A DNA stretch of 64,000 bases from Gordonia terrae (GCF_001698225.1 NZ_CP016594.1:3472001-3536000); one strand, 5' to 3'. Counted from the stretch's first letter, positions 34,563-44,375 are shown. Numbers and translations are program-made. The notes: generated by a model not told the origin, from the letters alone.

Positions 34563-36068
34563 GTGGACCCCATGCACCGACCGCCCCGAAGTTCCGGTCT
34601 GTCCCAGATCACCCGTGGGATGGGCACTCTCGACGCCGAGATCTACGATTCGATCGCCCGCTCACCGAGCCCACTGCTCGACGTGACGATGCCGGCGCTC
34701 ACCCGGGCGGCCGACCACTCCAAGCTGTGGATGGCCATCGCGGCCGGGCTCGCCGTGTCCGGACGTCCGTCGCTGCAGCGCGGTGCCGCGCGCGGCATCG
34801 TCTCGCTCGCCGTGACAAGCCTGGTGACCAACCAGGGCGCCAAACGTGTGCGTCGCCGCTCGCGTCCGGCCCACGGGCTCATCCCGGTGCCACGACGCGG
34901 CCGCCGGCGCACGACGTCGAATTCCCTGCCCTCGGGTCACTCGGCCAGCGCTGCGGCGTTCGCCGTCGGCGTTGCCGTCGAGAACCCGCCGGCGGGTCTC
35001 CTGCTGTCCGCACTGGCCGGGCTGGTCGGCTTGTCCCGGGTGGCCACCGGGGCCCACTACCCCGGTGATGTGGTCGCCGGGCTCGGCATCGGCGCCGCGA
35101 TCGCGACCATCGGTGCGCGCGTCGTACCGCCCATCACCGAACCGTCGCTGTCCCTGGCCGCCCCGTCGGTCGTCGACGCGGACCGCAACCCGGACGGCGT
35201 GGGTCTGGTCGTCGTCGTGAATCCGGGTTCCGCGGATGGCCGTGGGCGTCGGGTCCTCGAGGAGATCCGCCGCCGACTGCCGGCCGCCGAGATCATCGAG
35301 CTCGGAGAGACCGACGACATGGCGGCCGTGTTCGCCGACGTCGCGACGCGCGCGACGATCCTCGGGGTGGCCGGTGGCGACGGCACCGTGGCGTGCGCCG
35401 CCGGGCCGGCACTCGCCGCCGACATCGCCCTCGCGGTGTTCCCCGCGGGCACCTTCAACCACTTCGCCCGCGACATCGGTTGCGGCACGGTGGAGGCCAC
35501 CATCGAGGCGATCCGTTCCGGGTCGGCGTCACGTGTCGATGCGGTGTGGCTCAACGATTCCCGACTGATCCTGAACACGGCGAGCATCGGCGCGCACCCC
35601 GACTTCGTCCGGGTCCGCCGGCGCCTACAGCGTCGGATCAGCCGTCCTCTCGCGACCGCGGCCGCCGTACTCCATGTCCTCCGCAAGGATCCGCACGTAC
35701 GCATCGAGGTGGAGGGACGGGTGCTCGACGCGTCCCTGTTCCTCGTCGGCAACTCCATCTACCAGCCGACCGGATTCCTGCCTACCCGTCGTGTCCGACT
35801 CGACGACGGTCTCCTCGACGTGCGCATCCTCGAGACCGGTCACCGCTGGGCGACCCTACGGCTGCTCGGCTCACTCGCCGTCGGACGCCTCGAACGTTCG
35901 CACCTCTACCACGAGATGCAGGTGCCCGAGTTCCGGTTCACCGCGGTCGACGGTCCCGTCGCCGTGTCGCATGACGGCGAGGTCGAGGATTCGTACTCCC
36001 ACGCCGACTTCCGGGTCGACTACCGCGCCCTCAAGGTGTTCCGGCCCGTAGCCCCCAGGCGGCTCTGA
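34563..36068 (+). CDS. PAP2 phosphatase fused to diacylglycerol kinase-type lipid kinase
   Basis: A 501-residue bifunctional membrane protein. Residues about 30-195 form a PAP2 phosphatase with all three motifs: KRVRRRSRP, SLPSGHSAS and SRVATGAHYPGDVVAG. Residues about 215-495 form a DAGK-type catalytic domain with VVVNPGSADGRG, GVAGGDGTVACAAG and FPAGTFNHFARDIG. It could remove a phosphate from one prenyl or phosphatidyl lipid and phosphorylate another, but substrates are unknown. Position equals Rv2197c/mmpS3 territory, where M. tuberculosis has different genes. GTG 34563 and ATG 34572 are equally possible starts. Confidence 0.88.
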   Translation: MDPMHRPPRSSGLSQITRGMGTLDAEIYDSIARSPSPLLDVTMPALTRAADHSKLWMAIAAGLAVSGRPSLQRGAARGIVSLAVTSLVTNQGAKRVRRRSRPAHGLIPVPRRGRRRTTSNSLPSGHSASAAAFAVGVAVENPPAGLLLSALAGLVGLSRVATGAHYPGDVVAGLGIGAAIATIGARVVPPITEPSLSLAAPSVVDADRNPDGVGLVVVVNPGSADGRGRRVLEEIRRRLPAAEIIELGETDDMAAVFADVATRATILGVAGGDGTVACAAGPALAADIALAVFPAGTFNHFARDIGCGTVEATIEAIRSGSASRVDAVWLNDSRLILNTASIGAHPDFVRVRRRLQRRISRPLATAAAVLHVLRKDPHVRIEVEGRVLDASLFLVGNSIYQPTGFLPTRRVRLDDGLLDVRILETGHRWATLRLLGSLAVGRLERSHLYHEMQVPEFRFTAVDGPVAVSHDGEVEDSYSHADFRVDYRALKVFRPVAPRRL

Positions 36069-36127
36069 GCCCCGATCCGGGTGGCCCGCCCGAGCGTTGC
36101 GGGGGACGGGACATACCGGCGACACGA

Positions 36128-36158
36128 GAGCGCCCCACCGGAATCCGGTGGGGCGCTC
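36128..36158. terminator. Bidirectional terminator between the PAP2-DAGK gene and ctaF
   Basis: Nearly uninterrupted palindrome GAGCGCCCCACCGGA / TCCGGTGGGGCGCTC with one base between arms, located between convergent genes. Confidence 0.85.
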
Positions 36159-36194
36159 ACGTACGTGTTCGTCGACCGCGTATACCGCGGCGGC

Positions 36195-36611
36195 TCAGTG
36201 CTTCTCGGGACCGACGTGGTACTCGAAGACGAGTCCGGCAGCCGTACCCATGATGACCACCGCCGCGAAGATCGACAGCCAGAAGTTGCCGGTGGCGAAG
36301 CCGACCGCGAAGGTCGAGGCGCCGAGCGCGATGAGGATGGGCCACCACGAGTGCGGGCTGAAGAAGCCCAGCTCGCCGGCGCCGTCCTCGATCTCGGCGT
36401 CTTCGTAGTCCTCCGGGCGGATCTCGACGCGTCGGGCGACGAAGCGGAAGAAGGTGCCCGCGATGAGCGTCAGGCCGGCCGCGAAGAACAGGCCGACGAC
36501 GCCGACCCACTCGATGCCCTTGCTGGTGAAAGCGGTGAACAGGGTGTACGCGACGCCCGTCAGAAAGAAGAAGGCGGTCAGCATCTCGAAGAGGCGTGCC
36601 TCGATCTTCAT
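36195..36611 (-). CDS. ctaF: Cytochrome c oxidase subunit IV, actinobacterial type
   Basis: A 138-residue small subunit of the aa3 oxidase found only in actinobacteria. It begins [20 protein letters not shown] and has four hydrophobic helices (residues about 8-28, 36-58, 93-108, 112-128), with the acidic loop [20 protein letters not shown] between helices II and III and [11 protein letters not shown] after it. It follows ctaC after 2 bases, so they form one operon convergent to the PAP2-DAGK gene. Confidence 0.95.
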   Translation of the reverse strand: MKIEARLFEMLTAFFFLTGVAYTLFTAFTSKGIEWVGVVGLFFAAGLTLIAGTFFRFVARRVEIRPEDYEDAEIEDGAGELGFFSPHSWWPILIALGASTFAVGFATGNFWLSIFAAVVIMGTAAGLVFEYHVGPEKH

Positions 36612-36613
36612 CG

Positions 36614-37711
36614 TCAGCTCACTTTCTTGGTGCAGTTGGCGAGGGTCGGGTTGTCCGGGTCACCGGTTGCGCCGACGGTTCCGTCGGTGGCCCGGCGGGT
36701 GTCGAACGGCACCGTGGTGACCGATTCCGGGGCCTGGCAGATCGCTGCGAGAGCCTCGGCGTTGGTGGCACCGGGATTCGCCTCACGGAAGCGGATGTAG
36801 CTGTCGAAGTCCTCGGGGGCGACCGCGCGGACCTCGAAGTTCATCATCGAGTGGTACGTGCCGCACATCTCGGCGCAGCGGCCGACGAAGGCGCCGGTCC
36901 GGTCGATCGACTTGATCTGGAAGACCGGGTCGGTCGCGTTCTGCTCCGGGAACGGGAAGACGTCGCGCTTGAACAGGAACTCCGGCACCCAGAACGAGTG
37001 GATGACGTCGGCCGAGGCGATGTTGAACTCGATGCGCTTACCGGTCGGCAGGACCAGCACCGGGATCTCCGACGACGAGCCGACCGTCTCGATCTTGTCG
37101 AACTTCAGGTAATCGCGGATGTCGTCGTCACGGCCACCGGCGGGACCCGGGAGCTCGCCGTGCTCGCCACCCTCGTCGCTGCCGGCGTGTTCGGTCTCGG
37201 CGCCACTACCGGTCTGGGCCTGGACCTCGAACGGGTTGCCGTTCTGCTCGAAACCGTTGTAGGTCGTGCCGTCGGAGAACTCGACCTGGTTGTAGCCGAA
37301 CTTCCAGTTCCACTGGAACGCGGTCACATCGACGACGACCTTCGAGTCGTCGTTCTTGCTCTCGACGTTGTTCTGCACGATGACCGTGAAGTAGAAGAGC
37401 ACCGCGATGATGACGAACGGGATCGCCGTGTAGGTGAGCTCGAGCGGCACGTTGTACGCGGTCTGGCGCGGGAACACGCCCTTCTTCGCGTCGTTCGCAC
37501 GGTGGAAGGTGATCGTCCAGAAGATCAGCGCCCACACCAGGATGCCCATGACGAGCGCTGCGATGACCGACCAGGTCCACAGATCGACCATCTCTTTGCC
37601 GTCGGGCGTGACGCCCTCGGGCCAACCGAAACGCATCGCCTCACTGGCGTCGCAACCCGACATCAGCAGTGCGCCGAGGCCGAGAGTGGCGACGAATGCC
37701 AGTCGCTTCAT
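36614..37711 (-). CDS. ctaC: Cytochrome c oxidase subunit II
   Basis: Carries the CuA centre that receives electrons from QcrC. The 365-residue protein is a lipoprotein precursor ([20 protein letters not shown], Cys20), followed by two transmembrane helices ([32 protein letters not shown]). The CuA motif is [12 protein letters not shown] (about residues 275-286), together with the upstream [12 protein letters not shown] Gly/Glu/His-rich insertion ([13 protein letters not shown]) lies in the periplasmic domain. ATG 37711 starts the signal peptide; an in-frame GTG lies a few codons upstream. First gene of ctaC-ctaF. Confidence 0.95.
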   Translation of the reverse strand: MKRLAFVATLGLGALLMSGCDASEAMRFGWPEGVTPDGKEMVDLWTWSVIAALVMGILVWALIFWTITFHRANDAKKGVFPRQTAYNVPLELTYTAIPFVIIAVLFYFTVIVQNNVESKNDDSKVVVDVTAFQWNWKFGYNQVEFSDGTTYNGFEQNGNPFEVQAQTGSGAETEHAGSDEGGEHGELPGPAGGRDDDIRDYLKFDKIETVGSSSEIPVLVLPTGKRIEFNIASADVIHSFWVPEFLFKRDVFPFPEQNATDPVFQIKSIDRTGAFVGRCAEMCGTYHSMMNFEVRAVAPEDFDSYIRFREANPGATNAEALAAICQAPESVTTVPFDTRRATDGTVGATGDPDNPTLANCTKKVS

Positions 37712-38115
37712 CGTCCGCGACGCTGATGAGACACGCCTCGCTCGGGGCCGTCCACCGTGTGCCAATTTCACGCCTTCCTGCTCGCTCACCGGCGCCCTCG
37801 CGCCGAGGTGAGTGCATGCCACATGACCTGCACGGGGCAAGGTCTTGCCGTGGACACACAGCAATTCTTGCACCTAGTACTACGCAGCGTAGACCAACCC
37901 GCGGAAGCTGTCGGAATCGGGGCGCGATCCGGTCGTGTCCCCGTGGTTTCCGCCTCGTACCGATGTCGGCGACCGGGTGGCGACGTCCCCGCCACGCGCG
38001 TCACCCGACCCCGCCGTGTCGGAACACGACCGGCCGCTTCAGGCATACTCGGACGCGGTCCGACGCCGCGTCGGAACCCGCGCCTGGACTGGCTACCGAA
38101 TGGAGAGAACGAGAC
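37712..38115. other. Divergent regulatory region between ctaC and asnB
   Basis: 404 bases without a credible gene. It contains the 13-base palindrome CTACGCAGCGTAG (37880-37892), directly after CACCTAGTA, in a locally AT-richer stretch (about 37855-37895) that may be the ctaC promoter on the minus strand. GGAGAG at 38102-38107 is the asnB ribosome-binding site. Confidence 0.5.
37880..37892. promoter_or_regulatory. Perfect 13-base palindrome upstream of ctaC
   Basis: CTACGC-A-GCGTAG, a possible operator. I do not recognise the regulator. Confidence 0.4.
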
Positions 38116-40041
38116 GTGTGTGGTCTGCTCGGCCTGCTGACATCCGACGGAACGGCCGCCGAGGTCGTCGATCCGGTGGCGGTGGCCTCGCACTGCATGC
38201 GGCATCGCGGACCCGATGAACCCGGCACCTGGCACGACGACGACATCGTGTTCGGCTTCAACCGGCTCTCGATCATCGACATCGAGCACTCGCATCAGCC
38301 CCTGCGCTGGGGTCCGCCGGAGAATCCCGATCGGTATGCGCTGGTGTTCAACGGGGAGATCTACAACTACCTCGAGATCCGGGCCGAGCTCGCCCGGGAC
38401 GAGGGCGCGCTGTTCCGCACCGAGGGCGACAGCGAGGCGATCGTCGCGGCCTTCCATCACTGGGGACCCGACGCGGTCCGGCGGCTGCGCGGCATGTTCG
38501 CGTTCGCGATCTGGGACACCGAGAACCGCTCGCTCTTCCTCGCCCGTGACCCCTTCGGCATCAAGCCTCTGTTCGTGGCATCGGGCCCCGGCGGGCTCGT
38601 CTTCGGCAGCGAGAAGAAGAGTCTGCTCGAACTGATCGAACGCATCGGGTTGTCGACGGAACTCGATCCCCGCGCGATCGAGCACTACACGGTGCTGCAG
38701 TACGTCCCGGAACCCGAGACGATCCACGCCTCGATCCGGCGACTGGAGTCGGGCTGCCATGCCACCGCGACACCGGGCAGTCCCCTGTCGATCCGGCGCT
38801 ATTTCACTCCCCAGTTCGGCGTCCGCCCGGTCACCGACGCCACCCGGCAGAAGCGCTACGACGAGATCGCCGACGTACTCGCCGACTCGGTCGCCAAGCA
38901 CATGCGGGCCGATGTGACGGTCGGGTCGTTCCTGTCCGGCGGTATCGACTCGACGGCGATCGCCGCGCTGGCGATCCGGCACAACCCAGACCTCATCACC
39001 TTCACCACCGGCTTCGAGCGCGAGGGTTATTCGGAGGTCGACGTCGCCGCCGAGTCGGCGGCGGCGATCGGCGCTCGCCACGTGGTGAAGGTCGTCGGAC
39101 CGTCGGAGTTCATCGAGGCGATCCCCTCGATCGTCTGGTACCTCGACGACCCGGTCGCCGACCCCGCGCTCGTCCCGCTGTACTTCGTGGCAGCCGAGGC
39201 ACGTAAGCACGTCAAGGTCGTGCTCTCCGGCGAGGGCGCCGACGAATTGTTCGGCGGATACACGATCTACAAGGAGCCGTTGTCCCTGGCCGCCTTCGAT
39301 CGGCTGCCGCGGCCGCTGCGTCGCGCGGCGGGGAAGATCTCCGACCGGATCCCGGAGGGAACGCGCGGCAAGAGCCTGCTGCACCGCGGTTCGCTCACAC
39401 TCGAGGAGCGCTATTACGGCAACGCCCGCAGCTTCGACGACGCGCGACTACGCGCGGTCCTGCGCGACTACCGCCCCGAATGGACCCACACCGACGTCAC
39501 CGCCCCGATCTACGCGATGAGCGAGGGGTGGGATCCGGTGGCCCGCATGCAGCATCTGGATCTGTTCACCTGGCTGCGCGGCGACATCCTCGTCAAGGCG
39601 GACAAGATCACGATGGCCAACTCCCTCGAGTTGCGGGTGCCGTTCCTCGACCCGGAGGTGTTCGCGATCGCCGAGGGCCTCCCCCATGACGAGAAGATCG
39701 CCCACGGCACAACGAAATACGCGCTGCGCAAGGCACTGGAGCAGATCGTCCCGGCGCATGTCCTGCACCGCAAGAAGCTCGGCTTCCCGGTTCCGATCCG
39801 GCATTGGCTTGCCGGCACCGAGATGTACGACTGGGCGCACGAGACCATCACGCACTCCCAGACCGATCACATCTTCGCCAAGGACGCGGTGATCGCGATG
39901 CTCGACGAGCATCGAGAAGGCGTGGTGGACAACAGCCGTCGGCTCTGGACGGTCCTGATGTTCATGGTCTGGCACGGCATCTTCGTCGAGGGCACGATCG
40001 TCCCGGAGATCATCGACCACACCTATCCGGTGCGGGTCTAG
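38116..40041 (+). CDS. asnB: Glutamine-hydrolysing asparagine synthetase
   Basis: Makes asparagine (or amidates a cell-wall acceptor) from aspartate, glutamine and ATP. The 641-residue protein starts GTG-Cys, placing the nucleophile Cys2 of the glutaminase domain (MCGLLGLLTSDG, RHRGPDEPG, FNGEIYNY, GDSEAIVAAF). The synthetase domain has the PPi loop SGGIDST at about 273-279 and LSGEGADELFGGY. It is the Rv2201 homologue; in that lineage the alternative role of amidating the peptidoglycan meso-DAP residue belongs to relatives of this family. GGAGAG lies 9 bases before the start. Confidence 0.92.
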   Translation: MCGLLGLLTSDGTAAEVVDPVAVASHCMRHRGPDEPGTWHDDDIVFGFNRLSIIDIEHSHQPLRWGPPENPDRYALVFNGEIYNYLEIRAELARDEGALFRTEGDSEAIVAAFHHWGPDAVRRLRGMFAFAIWDTENRSLFLARDPFGIKPLFVASGPGGLVFGSEKKSLLELIERIGLSTELDPRAIEHYTVLQYVPEPETIHASIRRLESGCHATATPGSPLSIRRYFTPQFGVRPVTDATRQKRYDEIADVLADSVAKHMRADVTVGSFLSGGIDSTAIAALAIRHNPDLITFTTGFEREGYSEVDVAAESAAAIGARHVVKVVGPSEFIEAIPSIVWYLDDPVADPALVPLYFVAAEARKHVKVVLSGEGADELFGGYTIYKEPLSLAAFDRLPRPLRRAAGKISDRIPEGTRGKSLLHRGSLTLEERYYGNARSFDDARLRAVLRDYRPEWTHTDVTAPIYAMSEGWDPVARMQHLDLFTWLRGDILVKADKITMANSLELRVPFLDPEVFAIAEGLPHDEKIAHGTTKYALRKALEQIVPAHVLHRKKLGFPVPIRHWLAGTEMYDWAHETITHSQTDHIFAKDAVIAMLDEHREGVVDNSRRLWTVLMFMVWHGIFVEGTIVPEIIDHTYPVRV

Positions 40042-40069
40042 TCCGAGAGTCGTTCTCCGGCAACACAAC

Positions 40070-40151
40070 CCGCCCCGGAAATCGCCGGCCACAGCGCAGT
40101 CGACCACGATACGTCACCGACTTCGCCACGCAGGGCCCATTTCCGGGGCGG
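40070..40151. repeat. 13-base perfect inverted repeat with 56-base spacer, downstream of asnB
   Basis: CCGCCCCGGAAAT (40070-40082) pairs exactly with ATTTCCGGGGCGG (40139-40151). It lies between the convergent asnB and gdx genes, so it may be a long-loop terminator for either. Confidence 0.7.
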
Positions 40152-40168
40152 CTTCGACGGTCGTGCAC

Positions 40169-40483
40169 TCAGTTCGCGAGCTTCAGACCGATGACCCCGC
40201 CGACGATCATCAGCAGGAAAAACACCCGCAACACCGACACCGGCTGCCCACCGGTGAGCATGGCGTAGACCACGGTGAGCGAAGCCCCGATGCCCACCCA
40301 CACGGCGTAGGCGGTGCCCACGGGCAAGTCGCGCATCGCATAGGCCAGTCCGGCCATGCTGATGGCGAGCGCGACGAGGAACAAGCCCGTCGGCCCCGGT
40401 TTCGTGAAGCCCTCCGACCGACCCAACGCGGTGGCCCACACTGCTTCGAACACACCCGACACGACGAGAACGAGCCATGACAT
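40169..40483 (-). CDS. gdx: Guanidinium exporter Gdx (SMR family)
   Basis: A 104-residue, four-helix small multidrug-resistance protein that exports guanidinium in exchange for protons. It matches the Gdx/SugE branch rather than EmrE: MSWLVLVVSGVFEAVWATAL with the essential Glu14, GRSEGFTKPGPT, LPVGTAYAVWVGIGA and LRVFFLLMIVGGVIGLKL. A single gene, so it probably forms a homodimer. The ATG at 40483 is preceded by GGGAGG with a 5-base gap, and the leader holds a guanidine-III riboswitch, which confirms the substrate assignment independently. No such gene is found at this place in M. tuberculosis. Confidence 0.93.
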   Translation of the reverse strand: MSWLVLVVSGVFEAVWATALGRSEGFTKPGPTGLFLVALAISMAGLAYAMRDLPVGTAYAVWVGIGASLTVVYAMLTGGQPVSVLRVFFLLMIVGGVIGLKLAN

Positions 40484-40496
40484 GACGACCTCCCAC

Positions 40497-40539
40497 GGGC
40501 CGTCTTGTCGCACACCGGGTACAGCACCCCTCGTCCGGG
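40497..40539 (-). ncRNA. Guanidine-III (ykkC-III) riboswitch
   Basis: On the minus strand: CCCGGACGAGGGGTGCTGT, then ACCCGGTGTGCGACAAGACG, then GCCCG. This follows the known guanidine-III core (CCGGACGAGG, GUACCCGG, GACAAGACGGC) block by block, including the two CCGG arms and the ACAAGACGG strand of the H-type pseudoknot. Its 3' strand ends within 3 bases of the GGGAGG ribosome-binding site of gdx, so guanidinium binding can control translation. Read by eye; the second stem has one mismatch and one wobble. Confidence 0.92.
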
Positions 40540-40558
40540 AGTCCTCGATCGGGACTCC
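40538..40558 (-). other. Small hairpin abutting the guanidine-III riboswitch
   Basis: GGAGTCC (40558-40552) / GGACTCC (40544-40538), loop CGATCGA. It overlaps the first bases of the riboswitch, so it could stack on or compete with the pseudoknot. Confidence 0.5.
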
Positions 40559-40582
40559 GTTCCAACGTCTCACGCCGGGGCG

Positions 40583-40613
40583 GGGGTGGCAACGTCAGAC
40601 GCGTCACCACCCC
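40583..40613 (-). terminator. Hairpin downstream of adoK
   Basis: GGGGTGG (40613-40607) / CCACCCC (40589-40583) with a 17-base loop, beginning 15 bases after the adoK stop. No U-tract. Confidence 0.45.
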
Positions 40614-40627
40614 GGGCAGACAGGACT

Positions 40628-41725
<1,098 letters not shown>

Positions 41726-41747
41726 CTACTCACCCCACGACATACGA

Positions 41748-41780
41748 CACCGGCCGCACCCCCATGGGATGCGGCCGGTG
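41748..41780 (-). terminator. Terminator of the A-type carrier gene
   Basis: Stem CACCGGCCGCA / TGCGGCCGGTG (11 bp) 30 bases after the stop of the gene at 41810, with an 11-base loop. Confidence 0.75.
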
Positions 41781-41809
41781 CCGGAAAGCGTCTGACGTGT
41801 GTCGACGTG

Positions 41810-42169
41810 TCAGTTGAACGAGTCGCCGCAGGCACAGCTGCCGGTGGCGTTCGGGTTGTCGATGGTGAAACCCTGCTTCTCGATGGTGTCGACGAAGTCG
41901 ATGGTCGCGCCCTGCACGTAGGGCGCGCTCATCCGGTCGACGGCCAGTGTGACGCCGCCGAAGTCGGTGGTGATGTCACCGTCGAGGGTGCGATCGTCGA
42001 AGAAGAGCTGGTACCGCAGGCCCGCGCAACCACCCGGCTGGACGGCGATACGCAGCGCGAGGTCGTCGCGGCCCTCTTGGTCGAGCAGCGCCTTGGCCTT
42101 GGACGCGGCAGCGTCGCTGAGGACGACGCCGGTGCTCGTGGCTGTGCTCGTTTCGTTCTGCACGGTCAT
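41810..42169 (-). CDS. erpA: A-type iron-sulfur cluster carrier (ErpA/HesB family)
   Basis: Delivers Fe-S clusters to target proteins. The 119-residue HesB-like protein has the three cluster cysteines in the expected pattern: GGCAGLRYQLF (first Cys) and GSCACGDSFN at the C-terminus (second and third). It is the Rv2204c homologue. Possible clients encoded nearby are LipA and QcrA. The ATG at 42169 follows GGAGCATCC. A strong hairpin ends the transcript. Confidence 0.93.
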   Translation of the reverse strand: MTVQNETSTATSTGVVLSDAAASKAKALLDQEGRDDLALRIAVQPGGCAGLRYQLFFDDRTLDGDITTDFGGVTLAVDRMSAPYVQGATIDFVDTIEKQGFTIDNPNATGSCACGDSFN

Positions 42170-42388
42170 GGATGCTCCTGTAAGTGGTGTGGTCCCGGTG
42201 GAATGTGGCCCGATGCCGTCGTGGTGGGTTGCGCCCCGCACGGTCGTTCGGGATTCACCCCGCTCGCCGAGAGGTCGACCGGTTGTGCCCGTGCGTACAA
42301 CCGTACTCCTCCCCGTGGTATTCCCGTCCAGTCGGACGGGCGTTTCCCCGAGGTCCGGCCGGGTTCTCGGCTCGACACATCGGCGCGA
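42170..42388. other. Spacer between erpA and the glycerate kinase gene
   Basis: 219 bases upstream of erpA, on whose promoter it should carry. I see no repeat or hairpin worth naming. Confidence 0.35.
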
Positions 42389-43465
42389 TCAGCGGTGCGC
42401 GTCATCGAGATCGGACGCCACCGTTTCGGCGAGCGCGACGAGCTGGTTCTCCGCATCGGCCATCGCGACCTCGACCGAGCCCGCGACGTCGACGATCGCG
42501 TGCGCTGCCGCCACACCGGCCTCGGCGATCTCGTCGGGGCTCAGGGCGACCTGTCCCGCGAGGACGATCGTCGCCGCTCCGGCACCGTGAGCGCCGAGCG
42601 ACGAGGCAGCGGAGTGCAGTGCGGAGACGACCTTGCCGCGGAGCGTCTGCGCATCGAACCTGCCCTCCCCGGTGACGACGACGTCGGCCGCGGCGACCTC
42701 GGCAGCCAGGCCGGTCGCGTCGGCGACGACGGTGGCGCCGGAGACGCGGACGCCTCCGAGCGCGAGGAGCGCCGCACCCAGACCACCTGCGGCACCGGCA
42801 CCCGGCTCGTCGGCGATGTCCCGACCTGCGAGGTCACCGAGGACGCGCGAGAAGTCGTCGAGCCGCCTGGCGAGCAGGGCGACGGTGTCCGGGTCGGCGC
42901 CCTTCTGCGGACCGAACACCGCCGCCGCGCCCAGCGGGCCCAGGAGCGGGTTCTCCACATCGGATGCCGCGATCAGCTCCACGCCGCGAAGTCGCCGCCG
43001 GGCGTGATCGCCGCCGCCCAGGGCCTCCAGCAGGCCGGCACCGCCGTCGGTCGTCGCACTGCCGCCGAGTCCGATCACGATCCGGTCCACCCCGCGCGCC
43101 AGTGCCGCCACGACGAGCTCACCGACACCTCGGGTGTCGGCCCCCACCGCCGTGCGCGGCGTCGGCGTACCGCCCAGCTGATGTAGACCGCACGCCTGCG
43201 CGCACTCGATGTAGGCGGTCGACGGTTCGTCGAGAAGCCACCGGGCACTCACGCCCGCGCCGAGCGGGCCGGACACCGATTCGGTGATCACGGTCCCGAA
43301 TCGCGACGCCAGGACGTCGACGAAGCCCGGTCCGCCGTCGGACTGCGGGGCCACGACGAGTTCGTCATCCGGCCGCGCGGCAGTCCACCCGCGGGCGATC
43401 GCGTGCGCGGCGACCACCGCGGACATGGTGTCGCCGAACGAGTCCGGCGCGATCAGGATGCGCAC
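42389..43465 (-). CDS. glxK: Glycerate kinase, type 1
   Basis: Phosphorylates D-glycerate to a phosphoglycerate. The 358-residue protein shows VRILIAPDSFGDTMSAVVAA at the N-terminus, GPLGAGVSARWL, the conserved GLGGSATTDGGAGLLEALGG, GPQKGADPDTV and VVTGEGRFDAQTLRGK, the full set of GlxK/GarK landmarks. It is the Rv2205c homologue. GTG 43465 is chosen as the start of the first strand. A TATACT -10 box on the minus strand (43537-43532) would give a leader of about 60 nt. Confidence 0.92.
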   Translation of the reverse strand: MRILIAPDSFGDTMSAVVAAHAIARGWTAARPDDELVVAPQSDGGPGFVDVLASRFGTVITESVSGPLGAGVSARWLLDEPSTAYIECAQACGLHQLGGTPTPRTAVGADTRGVGELVVAALARGVDRIVIGLGGSATTDGGAGLLEALGGGDHARRRLRGVELIAASDVENPLLGPLGAAAVFGPQKGADPDTVALLARRLDDFSRVLGDLAGRDIADEPGAGAAGGLGAALLALGGVRVSGATVVADATGLAAEVAAADVVVTGEGRFDAQTLRGKVVSALHSAASSLGAHGAGAATIVLAGQVALSPDEIAEAGVAAAHAIVDVAGSVEVAMADAENQLVALAETVASDLDDAHR

Positions 43466-43531
43466 CGGAATCCCGTCGCCGGTCCCGTGGGTGCCGCACC
43501 GCGCGTCGCATCGTTCCCGGTCATGAGCACG

Positions 43532-43537
43532 GAGTAT
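43532..43537 (-). promoter_or_regulatory. -10 box of glxK
   Basis: TATACT on the minus strand, a near-consensus -10; the start would lie near 43525. Confidence 0.5.
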
Positions 43538-43646
43538 AGGGAGCGGACCCGATCCCGGCAGTGCGACTCCGGACGCCGCGTCCGCGATGGGCACGCCCCT
43601 CGGGACGACATCGGGCGACGACCACCGAATAGCGACGACCGCGCGT

Positions 43647-43674
43647 TTGTCTCGCAACACCGATCACCTAGGCT
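43647..43674 (+). promoter_or_regulatory. Promoter of the DUF3043-cobUT-cobS unit
   Basis: TTGTCT (43647-43652) and TAGGCT (43669-43674) with a 16-base spacer, 8 bases before GTG 43683. Confidence 0.55.
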
Positions 43675-43682
43675 CTACAGGC

Positions 43683-44372
43683 GTGAAGCTGCCATGGAAG
43701 AAGGACGACACCCAGGCGGATTCCGGCGACAGCTCGGTCTCCACCTACACCGCCGACGACGAGTCCGGCACCGACGTCGCGCCCTCCGCCAAGGGCAGCA
43801 AATACACTCCGGGCAAGGGGCGTCCGACGCCGTCTCGCCGCCAGGCCGAGAACCGGCGGCGCGGTCCCGTCGCGCCACCCCCGACGAACCGTTCCGAGGC
43901 GCGCGCCCGCAAGAAGGAGCTCAAGTCCACGCTCTCCAAGGAGGAGAAGCGCGCACTCTCCACCGAGCGACGCGAGAAGCGGCTCCAGCAGCGGGAACGG
44001 ATGATGGCCGGCGACGAGGCCTATCTGATGCCGCGCGACAAGGGCCCCGCGCGGCGCTACACCCGCGACATCGTCGACGCCCGGCGCAATTTCGCCGGGC
44101 TATTCATGCCGTTCGCCATCCTGCTGATCGTCCTGATGTTCCTGGTCCCGCAGGCCGCCGCGCTGACGAACCTCATCCTGGTCGCGTTCGTCGTACTGAT
44201 GGCCGTCGACGGTGTGATCCTCGGCCGCATGGTCAACCGCCGCGTCGCCGAACGTTTCCCGGAGTCCGGCGACGGGGGCTTCAAGCTCGGCTGGTACGCG
44301 TTCACCCGCGCGATGCAGCTGCGCAAGATGCGGGCCCCCAAGCCGATGGTCTCGCCGGGCGACGAAGTCTGA
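43683..44372 (+). CDS. DUF3043 membrane protein (Rv2206-like)
   Basis: A 229-residue protein of unknown function, typical of the DUF3043 family: a start VKLPWKKD, a long basic soluble region (TPGKGRPTPSRRQAENRRRG; RARKKELKSTLSKEEKR), the conserved MAGDEAYLMPRDKGPARRYT, two transmembrane helices (FMPFAILLIVLMFLVPQAAA; LILVAFVVLMAVDGVILG) and the end motif GWYAFTRAMQLRKMRAPKP. Same place as Rv2206. The start GTG is supported by the promoter. It precedes cobUT by 3 bases, so it is the first gene of that operon, though no cobalamin role is known for it. Confidence 0.9.
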   Translation: MKLPWKKDDTQADSGDSSVSTYTADDESGTDVAPSAKGSKYTPGKGRPTPSRRQAENRRRGPVAPPPTNRSEARARKKELKSTLSKEEKRALSTERREKRLQQRERMMAGDEAYLMPRDKGPARRYTRDIVDARRNFAGLFMPFAILLIVLMFLVPQAAALTNLILVAFVVLMAVDGVILGRMVNRRVAERFPESGDGGFKLGWYAFTRAMQLRKMRAPKPMVSPGDEV

Positions 44373-44375
44373 TCG

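Noticed and set aside
43640..44375. Possible cobalamin riboswitch ahead of the cob genes
   Set aside because: Only an 8-base leader before the DUF3043 gene and 3 bases before cobUT; no B12-box sequence seen.
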